From assembly GCA_964452915.1 (NCBI GenBank), contig CAYVNW010000055.1, forward strand, positions 1 to 13,668: a stretch of 13,668 bases of DNA, given 5' to 3'. Shown here in pieces: positions 7,383 through 13,583 of this stretch (position 1 is its first letter; each line of letters opens with the position of its first letter). The notes under the pieces were generated by a model. That model did not search any database. It was not told the origin of the DNA and saw nothing but the letters and a program-made list of their open reading frames with translations. The DNA comes from Colivivens sp964452915 (GTDB lineage Bacteria; Bacteroidota; Bacteroidia; Bacteroidales; Bacteroidaceae). The position numbers were made by a program, and so were the translations under genes.

Positions 7383-7441
7383 AAAATAGGCATCGCCTCA
7401 GCAGTTCAAGTTAACTTGACTGCTTTCGGCTCGCCTATTTT
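7383..7441. terminator. Long palindromic terminator between lipoprotein and GTPase genes
   Basis: An outer 9-bp stem AAAATAGGC (7383-7391) with GCCTATTTT (7433-7441) encloses AGCAGT (7400-7405) pairing with ACTGCT (7419-7424) and the palindrome CAAGTTAACTTG (7407-7418), with one bulged base. A-rich and T-rich flanks occur on both sides, so it could end transcription in both directions. It lies 21 bp after the lipoprotein stop. Confidence 0.7.
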
Positions 7442-7462
7442 TGTAGATTCATCACTTTTCAG

Positions 7463-7915
7463 TTACTGTATTCGTGACATCTTTGTCCAAAAATGGTATG
7501 CGTTTTCCGGGCAATGCATAGAATTAGGCATGGATGTTCCATCTACCTCTTCGCCGCAGTAGTGGCTGTACCAGGAATAAATCAGGGTAGCATCTGATGT
7601 TGTCGAACCACTTTGCGATACCTTTGTCCACACATGATATGTGTTGGTCGGACAATTCATTGTGCTAGGCTGGTCTATGCCTTGCAAAGACTGACCGCAA
7701 TAGTGGCATTCCCAAGTGTAAACGGGATTTTTTTGAAGCAGGCTTCTTCTCTTCCTGCTTTGTGACATTCTGACTCTGTTTTGCGTTGGCATGGCTATCG
7801 CCAGACTTTGGCGACTTTTCCTGACCGCCTCCACATGATGCTGCATACAATACGCAGCACAAAAGCAAAGGTAAAAGATTTTTACTCTTAGTTTATTTGT
7901 TTTTACAGTTTGCAA
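7463..7915 (-). pseudogene. Lipoprotein with two Cys/Trp repeats, two frameshifts
   Basis: Joining frames gives about 150 aa. A basic start (KTNKLRVKIF) leads into LPLLLCCVLYAASC, a lipoprotein signal peptide whose Cys would be lipidated, then a Gly/Lys/Gln-rich linker. Two repeats of about 35 residues follow: Y-T-W-ECHYCG...MNCP...YHVWTK and Y-S-W-YSHYCG...MHCP...YHFWTK. The second lacks the first Cys of the pair. One break is at the short A run 7873-7876 (five instead of four restores the signal peptide). The other is at T7 7728-7734 (six or nine restores it). There is no ATG; TTG 7915 is the best start. A -7 box in repeat B (7917-7924) lies immediately upstream. Likely inner- or outer-membrane-bound; function unknown. 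Confidence 0.55.
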
Positions 7916-7960
7916 GCAAAATTACTGCTTCAATCTGCCAAATCCTGTCAAAGGTGAAAA
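7916..7960 (-). repeat. Dispersed repeat B, copy 1, promoter-like
   Basis: These 45 bp match 11744-11788 with about seven differences. On the minus strand both copies contain TAATTTTG (here 7924-7917), an exact TAnnTTTG -7 box. TTTG motifs lie upstream, but 14 and 24 bp away rather than about 20. Copy 1 sits in front of the lipoprotein gene and copy 2 in front of the 56-aa ORF, so B probably is a shared promoter. Confidence 0.6.
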
Positions 7961-8229
7961 TAATTCACACTGTATGGATGAAATTCCTCTAAATACGACA
8001 ACGTTAACAAAAAAACAACTCTAAACAACTTTTCTTTTTATTTACAGTCTCCCGTACGCTAAAGCTTATTAAAACTTTAACTACATAATAGTTGGAAATG
8101 TTGTTTATGATATTGCCACTAAATCCACCCAATTACAATTATTAAAAGAAGGAATAAAGAAAACGATACAGAATAAGTCTTATTATTAATGCTTTTATAA
8201 GATTATGCATAGCAAATTTAACTTTTTTA
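7961..8229. other. AT-rich intergenic stretch
   Basis: About 270 bp between the UDG-like gene's end and the lipoprotein promoter. It is AT-rich and without a credible gene. A 22-codon hydrophobic frame on the minus strand is the only short ORF seen, and I do not call it. No clear terminator was found for the UDG-like operon. Confidence 0.5.
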
Positions 8230-8944
8230 TTAAGAAATCAATTGAATGGCAATTTTGGCATATTTTATAAGTTCTTTGTTATCATAATAGCCTCTATAAT
8301 TAGGATGATAGGAAGTGAATAATATTAATTTGTTTGTTTGTAAATAAATTGTATTAACATAACCGCTGCCATCAAAAGCATCTATTTTTATGTCTCTTTT
8401 CTTATATTGGTTTAATATTTCATCTCTTAACATTTCGCCCCAACAGTGTATTAATTGAAGCCTATTTACACAAGCCCACATATTATATAAAAAAAATCAT
8501 CATCTGAAAAATATTTATTTGAAGAATGTTTTGTGGGCACAAAGAAATCAACATATTCTTTTGCAACAATCCTATTATAGTATTCGATTTCATTTTGTCG
8601 AAATATGTTACAGAAAGCCCTTGCTCCTTTTGTATATGTAGCATGCTTCTTACCCAAAGTATATTTCTTTAAATTGAAATTAAGTATATTGGACGGGAGT
8701 GACAACTTCTCCATATTTTCATTTGCAAAATCATATAATTCGTCAATATCATTTGGGAAAGGACAGCATTTATCATATTTAGAAGAATCCTTTGTTATTG
8801 GATTAGTACATATTTCAAAATATGGACATTTTTTTGTCCTTTTCCATTATGCAGGCAATATACACTGTTCATTAATATACCGATTTTTATCTCTGAATTA
8901 TCGAAGAGTGGTCCTCTCCAAGTTTTTATAAAAGCTGTTTTCAT
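8230..8944 (-). pseudogene. UDG-superfamily-like protein, copy 2, two frameshifts
   Basis: Starting at ATG 8944 and correcting two runs gives 238 aa. The N-terminal part has EIKIGILMNSVYC, aligning with KRIMVLGESHYC of copy 1, then a cysteine cluster CPYFEIC...KCCPF. The middle holds NRIVAKEYVDFFVP, and the end holds LFTSYHPNYRGYY, where UDG-like proteins keep their HP motif. The breaks are at T7 8829-8835 (eight restores) and A8 8489-8496 (nine restores); without correction the frames stop early. All four Cys of the cluster are kept, perhaps for a metal or Fe-S site. It starts 20 bp after the 171-aa gene and is the last gene of that operon. Assignment to the superfamily is moderately sure; activity is unknown. 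Confidence 0.5.
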
Positions 8945-8964
8945 ATTCTTGTATTTTAAATGTT

Positions 8965-9480
8965 TTAAAAGTCGAGTAAAGAGTCAGTAGGATCATCAAA
9001 TCTTTCGTATAACTTTTCAAGTTTATCCAAAGGCGAAGTCGTCACGATGCCGCTAATTCCTGACATCGTTGACAAAATTAAAGACGTGTCGCCTTTTTCA
9101 ATTGCAGCATCCAGTACTTTATAATAATGCTGCAAAGCTTCATTTCGCTCCCCGAAACTTTGAGTTAAGAAAAGTTCACCAAGTTTGAACTTGGCAACGG
9201 TATTTGCCAGCATCACTTTGGAAACAGCTTCTACCTGCCGTGTACGAGAATTAAGCGCAACACATTGTGTGTAAAGTTCGGCAATATCTTTTACCGAACC
9301 TATCGCATTGCTTACTTTATCTGCCGTATCACCAATGCGGCTAATGTAACCGTCAGCGGTATTGGCAACATTGCTTATTTCTTGCATTGCTGTAGAAACA
9401 CTATCGCTAAAGTTATCAATGGTGTCGTTTATCTTTATAATTTCAGAACTTTGTTCTGTTTTTTTTCTATTATTTCTCAT
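8965..9480 (-). CDS. Unknown helical protein (171 aa) partnered with the 588-aa protein
   Basis: No family is recognised. After a polar start (MRNNRKKTEQ), residues about 15-75 are a coiled coil with heptad-like Ile, Val and Ala spacing (DTIDNFSDSVSTAMQEI and on). A helical-repeat-like segment follows, ending in an acidic tail DDPTDSLLDF. There is no membrane helix. ATG 9480 overlaps the stop of the 588-aa gene by 11 bp, showing translational coupling. The frame stays open 19 codons further, but that lies inside the neighbour. The coupling and shared coiled coils suggest the two proteins form a complex. Confidence 0.7.
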   Translation of the reverse strand: MRNNRKKTEQSSEIIKINDTIDNFSDSVSTAMQEISNVANTADGYISRIGDTADKVSNAIGSVKDIAELYTQCVALNSRTRQVEAVSKVMLANTVAKFKLGELFLTQSFGERNEALQHYYKVLDAAIEKGDTSLILSTMSGISGIVTTSPLDKLEKLYERFDDPTDSLLDF

Positions 9481-11236
9481 GTTTGTTTCTAATCTTTGAT
9501 TCTGAAATGAGTTTATACTCGTTTGTAGCGTGGGCAAGTTTTACAATTTCATCACGTGAAAGATCTGAACGTCCTTTTACAAGGACTTTGTCTCTAAGAG
9601 GTACATATATGGCTATAAATCCTTTGTTAGCATGAGAGACAGCCATAATTATTTCTACAGAGCGCAAAATCTCGCCAACACTGTTTTGATATGCTGTAGA
9701 GAGATTGTTCATATATTCTACCATCTTATACTGGGCATCAGCATTAGCACTAAGCTTTCTAAAATAGTTCATAATATATCCTCCGAAATTCATAGCTGCA
9801 GAAAACACAGCGCTGACCCCGACTATAGCAAGAGAGGCATTCAGATTGTCGGAAGACCATTCTTTCATCTCTTTACTACTACAAAGAAATTTAGCTGTCG
9901 ATTGAATATCTTGGTTTACATTATTCAAGGCTAATCTTATATCTTTATCTTTTATGTTCATCTTTAGGTCAGAGTCCTTGACTTCAAGTTCTTTGGTGTC
10001 AGTTCGAGAAATCGTTGTGGCATCGTAAACTTTCGCCATACGACCACCGCCGGATGATTCACGAATATAGTTGATAAGCTCTACTCCTAAATAAACATTA
10101 TGATATGCACATGTACGGACATAATCAAGTACATATGCCGTTTTCTTTATTTTGTCTATTAACTTGTCATACTCTTTTCCAGCCTGCTTAACCACTTTAA
10201 GCATATCTTTTGTCTGCTTGGCTTTCTTCTCCGTATCAGTTAGAAAAAATAAGAAGTCTTGTCGTGTACTCCTATTGTAAATAGAGTTGAAATAATCAAG
10301 GGTTTGGTCAAAATCATGAGGATCAAGGGTGTCCATATATGACAAAACCTCTGCTTTTGTTTTCCTGACAGAACTAGATGTCGGAACTGCGCACCGCAGA
10401 TTCATGTCGTCTTTACCCTTATCCTTTAATTGGTTAGCAAACATTCCATATACCTTTTCCGAAGCTCCAATCGGTAATGTGTGCTTATAGAAGAATTCAA
10501 GTTTGGCATCCATAAGACGCCGAAGCCCTGCCATTCTTTCTTCATTATTTTTCTTGGCTTTTACTTCTTGTTGAAATTTTAGAAGCTCAAAGAACTCAGA
10601 TTTTATACCAAAGTAATTTTCCTCATTGAGCCCTGAAGAAGGGAAAGGCAGTCCTAGTGATGTGTTTATAGCAGTTGAAAGAGTATCAAATCTTTCATTA
10701 AGTAGCTTGTCCAGTTGTTCATTGACAATTCTTAAAGAACCTTCTGCTCCAGCTAACTTTTTTTCTATTTGTCTGCCTGAGGACCAATATTCATCATGAA
10801 GCATTAAATGTTCATTATATGCTTTCCATTTGAAAGCATATATGATACCTGCTATCAAAGTAAGAACGGCAGCAACAATCATGCTCCATATAAGAACATT
10901 TAATGCCCATCCTAAAGTGTTCCAACTTATTTCAGTAAACCTGCGTATAAGCCATATTACACCATGAAAAACAAACATCAAGGCAGATAGGATCCCGGCT
11001 CCGCCAAATGCTAAGCTAGCTATGGAGCCTATTATGCACTCAGGCTCTTTCGGCTTATTCTCAATGTATGGCAAGAGCATATAATTACCGTTTTCATCTT
11101 GGCAATAATATTTACTCAGCCTTTTGTTATAGCCATCTATTTGCTTTCCAAGACTGATAACTTTGTCAGATAAAGGATAAATTTTTTCTTCCCATATTTG
11201 AGAGTCTAATTTGTCATCAAATATTTTGTTAAGCAT
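9470..11236 (-). CDS. Large membrane and coiled-coil protein, unknown function (588 aa)
   Basis: I do not recognise a family. Residues 1-60 are helical and polar. Two membrane helices follow at about 68-96 and 109-135, forming a hairpin that leaves both ends on one side, presumably the cytoplasm. Residues about 140-460 are a long charged helical region with coiled-coil stretches, including many Lys/Glu and a cluster KKAKQTKDMLKVVKQAGKEYD. A Gly/Ala-rich hydrophobic segment at about 465-488 may dip into the membrane. The last 60 residues include an alpha/beta-looking piece (FIAIYVPLRDKVLVKG). The gene leads the operon with the 171-aa and UDG-like genes. A 10-bp hairpin lies about 50 bp upstream. 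The topology recalls membrane-tethered sensors, but that is inference. Confidence 0.75.
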   Translation of the reverse strand: MLNKIFDDKLDSQIWEEKIYPLSDKVISLGKQIDGYNKRLSKYYCQDENGNYMLLPYIENKPKEPECIIGSIASLAFGGAGILSALMFVFHGVIWLIRRFTEISWNTLGWALNVLIWSMIVAAVLTLIAGIIYAFKWKAYNEHLMLHDEYWSSGRQIEKKLAGAEGSLRIVNEQLDKLLNERFDTLSTAINTSLGLPFPSSGLNEENYFGIKSEFFELLKFQQEVKAKKNNEERMAGLRRLMDAKLEFFYKHTLPIGASEKVYGMFANQLKDKGKDDMNLRCAVPTSSSVRKTKAEVLSYMDTLDPHDFDQTLDYFNSIYNRSTRQDFLFFLTDTEKKAKQTKDMLKVVKQAGKEYDKLIDKIKKTAYVLDYVRTCAYHNVYLGVELINYIRESSGGGRMAKVYDATTISRTDTKELEVKDSDLKMNIKDKDIRLALNNVNQDIQSTAKFLCSSKEMKEWSSDNLNASLAIVGVSAVFSAAMNFGGYIMNYFRKLSANADAQYKMVEYMNNLSTAYQNSVGEILRSVEIIMAVSHANKGFIAIYVPLRDKVLVKGRSDLSRDEIVKLAHATNEYKLISESKIRNKHEK

Positions 11237-11282
11237 AATGGATTCCGCGGTATTGAAAGTCGTAATTTATTTAAAGATTTAA

Positions 11283-11310
11283 GAGGTGTGAACTCCGCAA
11301 TTCACACCTC
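11283..11310. promoter_or_regulatory. Hairpin in the leader of the 588-aa gene
   Basis: GAGGTGTGAA (11283-11292) pairs perfectly with TTCACACCTC (11301-11310) around 8 nt. It is 46 bp upstream of ATG 11236. No T tract follows on the minus strand apart from TTAAATCTTT. It could be an operator, an attenuator or a weak terminator of the upstream small ORF. Confidence 0.5.
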
Positions 11311-11481
11311 CCGTAAGTTAGGCTCTGGTAAACCTGTAGAAAAAGGAAATCTGAAAGAGGAATCCACACCGCATAACGGTGCGTTCCCGTCCAGAATGTT
11401 TCCGTTCTATTTCTACAAAGTTTGCATGTACCAGATCTAAACTTACAGAACAGCGTTCATCTGCACGAGGACACAATCTTA
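11311..11481. other. Leader region between the repeat and the 588-aa operon
   Basis: A 71-codon minus-strand frame spans this stretch (11533-11318) and continues beyond the stop of the 56-aa ORF, but it begins inside repeat A and has no counterpart in copy 1, where the frame is closed. I see no convincing gene here. Confidence 0.4.
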
Positions 11482-11581
11482 ATTCGTGACTCGTGGAAAG
11501 TTCGTTGACTGTTGTTAAGTTCCAGTCCTTCACAATCCATTGGCAAATTTAGGCAATGTTTATCAAACTTGCAACTAAATC
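11482..11581 (-). repeat. Dispersed repeat A, copy 2 (100 bp)
   Basis: This is the gapless partner of 7266-7365. It contains the last 11 codons of the 56-aa ORF and the 60-odd bases downstream of it. Copy 1 and copy 2 are in the same orientation, 4.2 kb apart. Confidence 0.8.
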
Positions 11582-11719
11582 AGTCACTTTCTTCCTCAAA
11601 GTCTTGAAACAGCCACGTAAAGTGAGTGTTCCGTCTGCAAACTTACGGAAAATATCCGTAGCTTCCAACTTTTTGGAGAAGTTTTTATGCGCTCCTGCTG
11701 AAATATGTTGTTTCTTCAT
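11549..11719 (-). CDS. 56-aa basic ORF of the A/B repeat unit
   Basis: ATG 11719 opens 56 codons. The protein is basic and helical (KKQHISAGAHKNFSKKLEAT, then FRKFADGTLTLRGCF and KTLRKKVTDLVASLINIA). It has a repeat-B promoter about 25 bp upstream, and its 3' end lies inside repeat A. Copy 1 keeps only its last codons, with the stop in the same place. No family is recognised. The preserved reading frame in both copies suggests that it was once coding, perhaps as part of a small mobile or duplicated unit. Confidence 0.4.
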   Translation of the reverse strand: MKKQHISAGAHKNFSKKLEATDIFRKFADGTLTLRGCFKTLRKKVTDLVASLINIA

Positions 11720-11743
11720 TTATGTGCGATTTATAATATGCTT

Positions 11744-11788
11744 GCAAAATTACGGCTTAGGTCTGCCAAATTCTGTCAAAGGAGAAAG
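11744..11788 (-). repeat. Dispersed repeat B, copy 2, promoter-like
   Basis: Partner of 7916-7960, with TAATTTTG on the minus strand at 11752-11745. It lies upstream of the 56-aa ORF and directly beyond the terminator of the GNAT gene, as expected for a new transcription start. Confidence 0.6.
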
Positions 11789-11800
11789 AAAATTGGAGAA

Positions 11801-11836
11801 AATAAAAAATCCATTCAAACATTTGCCTGAATGGAT
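11801..11836 (-). terminator. Rho-independent terminator of the GNAT toxin operon
   Basis: On the minus strand a perfect 9-bp stem ATCCATTCA / TGAATGGAT (11836-11828 with 11817-11809) and a 10-nt loop are followed by TTTTTTATTTT. It begins 36 bp after the GNAT stop. This is the most convincing terminator within the island. Confidence 0.85.
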
Positions 11837-11871
11837 GTAGTTATTGAATATGTCTTATTCTTGTAAAAGAC

Positions 11872-12408
11872 CTATTCAAAGTTCTTCAAATCGAAGTACA
11901 TTGACCGAGTTGGTTCATTCTCATCAGTCGATGAAAGAAGTTTAAAACCACACTTCTCATAGAATGGAACTGCACTGCAATATGCATCAAGAGTGAGGAA
12001 TCGGCAACCATATCTTTTGTCGTTGACGACCATATACTTTATAAATTCCAAGATGTCACTGCCTAATCCTTGTCCTGCATATTCTTCAGATACAGCTAAT
12101 CGTCCTATCTTTAATGCGGGATAATGACCACGACGCTTCCCATTAGGAATCTTTCTGTTTATACGGTTCCATGTAGATTTCTGCATAGTCTCAGCATTGA
12201 ATGATATGCTATCGTTAAGTAGGCTAAAGTAAGCCACCGTCTTAGCATTTTGAATATCTTCAAGTATATATGTGGAAGCCAACATCTCTTTGAGATAGTT
12301 TTTTGCATCTTCCACTAAAAAGCCGTTTAAGTCTTCATCCGAACACTTAAACGGCTTTATATCTGTGTCCAGTTCTAACTTGTAGAACTTAAAATCCTTC
12401 AAAGTCAT
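11872..12408 (-). CDS. GNAT acetyltransferase, TacT-like toxin
   Basis: A 178-aa GNAT protein. After a start typical of the toxin branch (F-K-CSDEDLNGFL, about 20-31, and STYILED), the acetyl-CoA-binding motif is KIGRLAVSEEYAGQGLGSDI (100-119), with GQGLG forming the pyrophosphate loop. F-Y-EKCGFKLL (about 149-158) includes Tyr150 as the likely general acid. TacT-type enzymes acetylate the amino group of aminoacyl-tRNA and halt translation; the family is known, but the target here is inference. It begins 5 bp after the 52-aa gene and has its own terminator. Length is normal and no break is seen. Confidence 0.85.
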   Translation of the reverse strand: MTLKDFKFYKLELDTDIKPFKCSDEDLNGFLVEDAKNYLKEMLASTYILEDIQNAKTVAYFSLLNDSISFNAETMQKSTWNRINRKIPNGKRRGHYPALKIGRLAVSEEYAGQGLGSDILEFIKYMVVNDKRYGCRFLTLDAYCSAVPFYEKCGFKLLSSTDENEPTRSMYFDLKNFE

Positions 12409-12413
12409 GCTAT

Positions 12414-12572
12414 CTATAGAGTAAAAGTAGCAATGGCCTTGAAACGCTCAAATACGCTCTTTGCGTGCTGTTTTGTTTCCTCGCTGACAGGTTTCGCTTC
12501 TGCGACATCCATAAGGAAGCGTTCTGCGTCTTTACCTGTTAGTGCAGGAGTCTCTTTAATTGGTCTTGCCAT
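12414..12572 (-). CDS. Small antitoxin-like partner of the GNAT toxin (52 aa)
   Basis: ATG 12572 opens 52 codons to TAG at 12414-12416. It begins MARPIKETPALTGKDAERFL, a start typical of small Bacteroidales proteins found directly upstream of GNAT toxins. The rest is charged and helical (VSEETKQHAKSVFERFKAI). The 5-bp gap to the GNAT gene fits an antitoxin-first operon. The short MARPIKETP start may serve in DNA contact, and a palindrome covers its promoter. Antitoxin function is inferred from context. Confidence 0.7.
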   Translation of the reverse strand: MARPIKETPALTGKDAERFLMDVAEAKPVSEETKQHAKSVFERFKAIATFTL

Positions 12573-12590
12573 ATTATGTACTATTATTAA

Positions 12591-12608
12591 TTATCTTTGC
12601 AAAGATAA
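12591..12608. promoter_or_regulatory. 18-bp palindrome, candidate operator of the toxin pair
   Basis: TTATCTTTGCAAAGATAA is a perfect palindrome whose left half on the minus strand is the -7 box itself. An antitoxin dimer bound here would cover the promoter, which is the usual way such pairs autoregulate. Part of the symmetry may be accidental, because TTTGCA is common after -7 boxes in this group. Confidence 0.5.
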
Positions 12609-12631
12609 GAGAAAAATACTGAAGGGACAAA
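12600..12631 (-). promoter_or_regulatory. Complete Bacteroidetes promoter for the toxin pair
   Basis: On the minus strand TTTG (12631-12628) is followed after exactly 20 bp by TATCTTTG (12607-12600), matching the -33/-7 consensus TTTG-N19-21-TAnnTTTG. The start of the 52-aa gene is about 28 bp downstream. This is the best promoter in the window. Confidence 0.75.
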
Positions 12632-12697
12632 TAAAATGACCATTTTTTATGATTTTCAGAATTAACAAACAGTTTATTTGCTTTAAGATGATGGGGT

Positions 12698-12764
12698 CAA
12701 TGACTATATAGTTCTCAGAGAAGTCTTTGAAGAAATCCCTGAATTTGTCTATTCCTCTTACCAT
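12698..12764 (-). pseudogene. Possible N-terminal stub of an AbiEii-like nucleotidyltransferase
   Basis: ATG 12764 opens MVRGIDKFRDFFKDFSENYI-VI, which resembles the first residues of AbiEii/AbiGii-type nucleotidyltransferases of Bacteroidales, normally followed by GGTACD. Here the similarity stops at about residue 22, and the frame goes on with unrelated hydrophobic codons to a TAA at 12591. The gene therefore looks cut off at about 12698. Its ATG overlaps the end of the upstream broken gene. The family call is from memory of the start pattern only. Confidence 0.35.
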
Positions 12765-13143
12765 TTTATTCCTTCAATTAAGTGTTCCAATTCTATTTGC
12801 ATTCGTTCATCCCTATTGTCATTAAGTGATAAATACAAGGACAGTTTGTCAACGGAATCGCCATCACGTAAGATTTCGGGTGCATATTTCCATATCTCAA
12901 GTGTTATGTCGCCGTACTGACTGATATTATTACTATCAATACTCCGAAAGCTCTCTCTGCTTATTGCAAAATGCCCGTTAGCTTCCATTTCTTAATAATG
13001 TCCACCCAACATTATATTGTCATAATTTCCTTTATTCTCAAAGCCAAAGCCGCAGTCCCCGTCGACAATGAGAAGTGTGCGTCAAGCCATACTACAAAAT
13101 CATTATGTTCAAAAATTACTCGATGTTCATCAAAAATGAACAT
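12758..13143 (-). pseudogene. Broken gene of unknown family at the right end
   Basis: ATG 13143 starts MFIFDEHRVIFEHNDFVVWLD. A frameshift then leads to a second frame with VDGDCGFGFENKGNYDN, a TAA (HY-stop-EMEANGHF) and a last open stretch of 76 codons to 12758 with ISQYGDITLEIWKYAP and LSLYLSLNDNRDERM. The three pieces together look like one protein of about 128 aa. No family is recognised. Its last codon overlaps the start of the nucleotidyltransferase-like stub, so they were once co-translated. Confidence 0.45.
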
Positions 13144-13196
13144 TAAAAAATATTGAACACAAAATAAAGTATTTCTTCAAAAAAGTATGACCTAAA

Positions 13197-13212
13197 GGGG
13201 GGGGCATTTGAA
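13197..13212 (-). repeat. Right arm of a 16-bp terminal inverted repeat
   Basis: GGGGGGGGCATTTGAA is the exact reverse complement of 120-135. A -7-like TATTTTTG box on the plus strand follows 10 bp later, so a protein bound here could also control outward transcription toward attR. Confidence 0.7.
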
Positions 13213-13222
13213 ATAAAATTTG

Positions 13223-13230
13223 TATTTTTG
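13223..13230 (+). promoter_or_regulatory. Orphan -7 box reading toward attR
   Basis: TATTTTTG matches TAnnTTTG exactly. A TTTG lies only 12 bp upstream, so the -33 spacing is poor. No gene follows; it could drive a small RNA or be a leftover of a lost integration gene. Confidence 0.3.
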
Positions 13231-13583
13231 CGATGTATTTAGAAACTTTGATTTGGTCATTTTGTAATCTCCATCATCAAATTGTAGAATACAAGCGTTC
13301 TTTTAATAAAAGTTAATGTAATGATGAACGCAACCGTTGAAGGAATGGTTGATGAATAATGGGGGAGAATCCAATGTCCCCCTCACGCAAAAACATGAAT
13401 TTTAAGTGAGAGTGATTTAGAGGATTTTAACAACGTTTCATCTGCGTCTAAATTCAGTTGTACGAATTAGACAATTAATTGTAAACAAGTAAGTTAAGCC
13501 ACTACCTAAAAGATAGTAAATGCTTATATTTACTTTTCTCAAAAGTCATAACTTAATAAGGTAATTAACTATAAAAGTCGTGA

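Larger units (their letters stand above)
13144..13583. other. Right end of the island, 440 bp without a gene
   Basis: It holds the right arm of the 16-bp inverted repeat, a plus-strand TATTTTTG box, a G6/C6 hairpin (13361-13366 with 13377-13382) and a tiny 12-codon frame (13321-13359). The 3' part is AT-rich with no repeats noted. No integrase or excisionase is encoded. Confidence 0.55.

Noticed and set aside
7214..7393. 60 extra N-terminal codons for the GTPase
   Set aside because: The extension reads through repeat A and starts inside a terminator stem. The hydrophobic anchor begins naturally at ATG 7213.
8134..8200. A short hydrophobic minus-strand peptide frame of 22 codons
   Set aside because: Such frames are frequent in AT-rich DNA, and there is no toxin or antitoxin context.
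11318..11533. A 71-codon minus-strand frame beyond the 56-aa ORF
   Set aside because: Its beginning lies in repeat A, and copy 1 has stops in the same frame. It includes the leader hairpin region only marginally and shows no domain.
11556..11840. A 94-codon plus-strand frame
   Set aside because: It starts in repeat A, is antisense to the 56-aa ORF and repeat B, and ends across the GNAT terminator.
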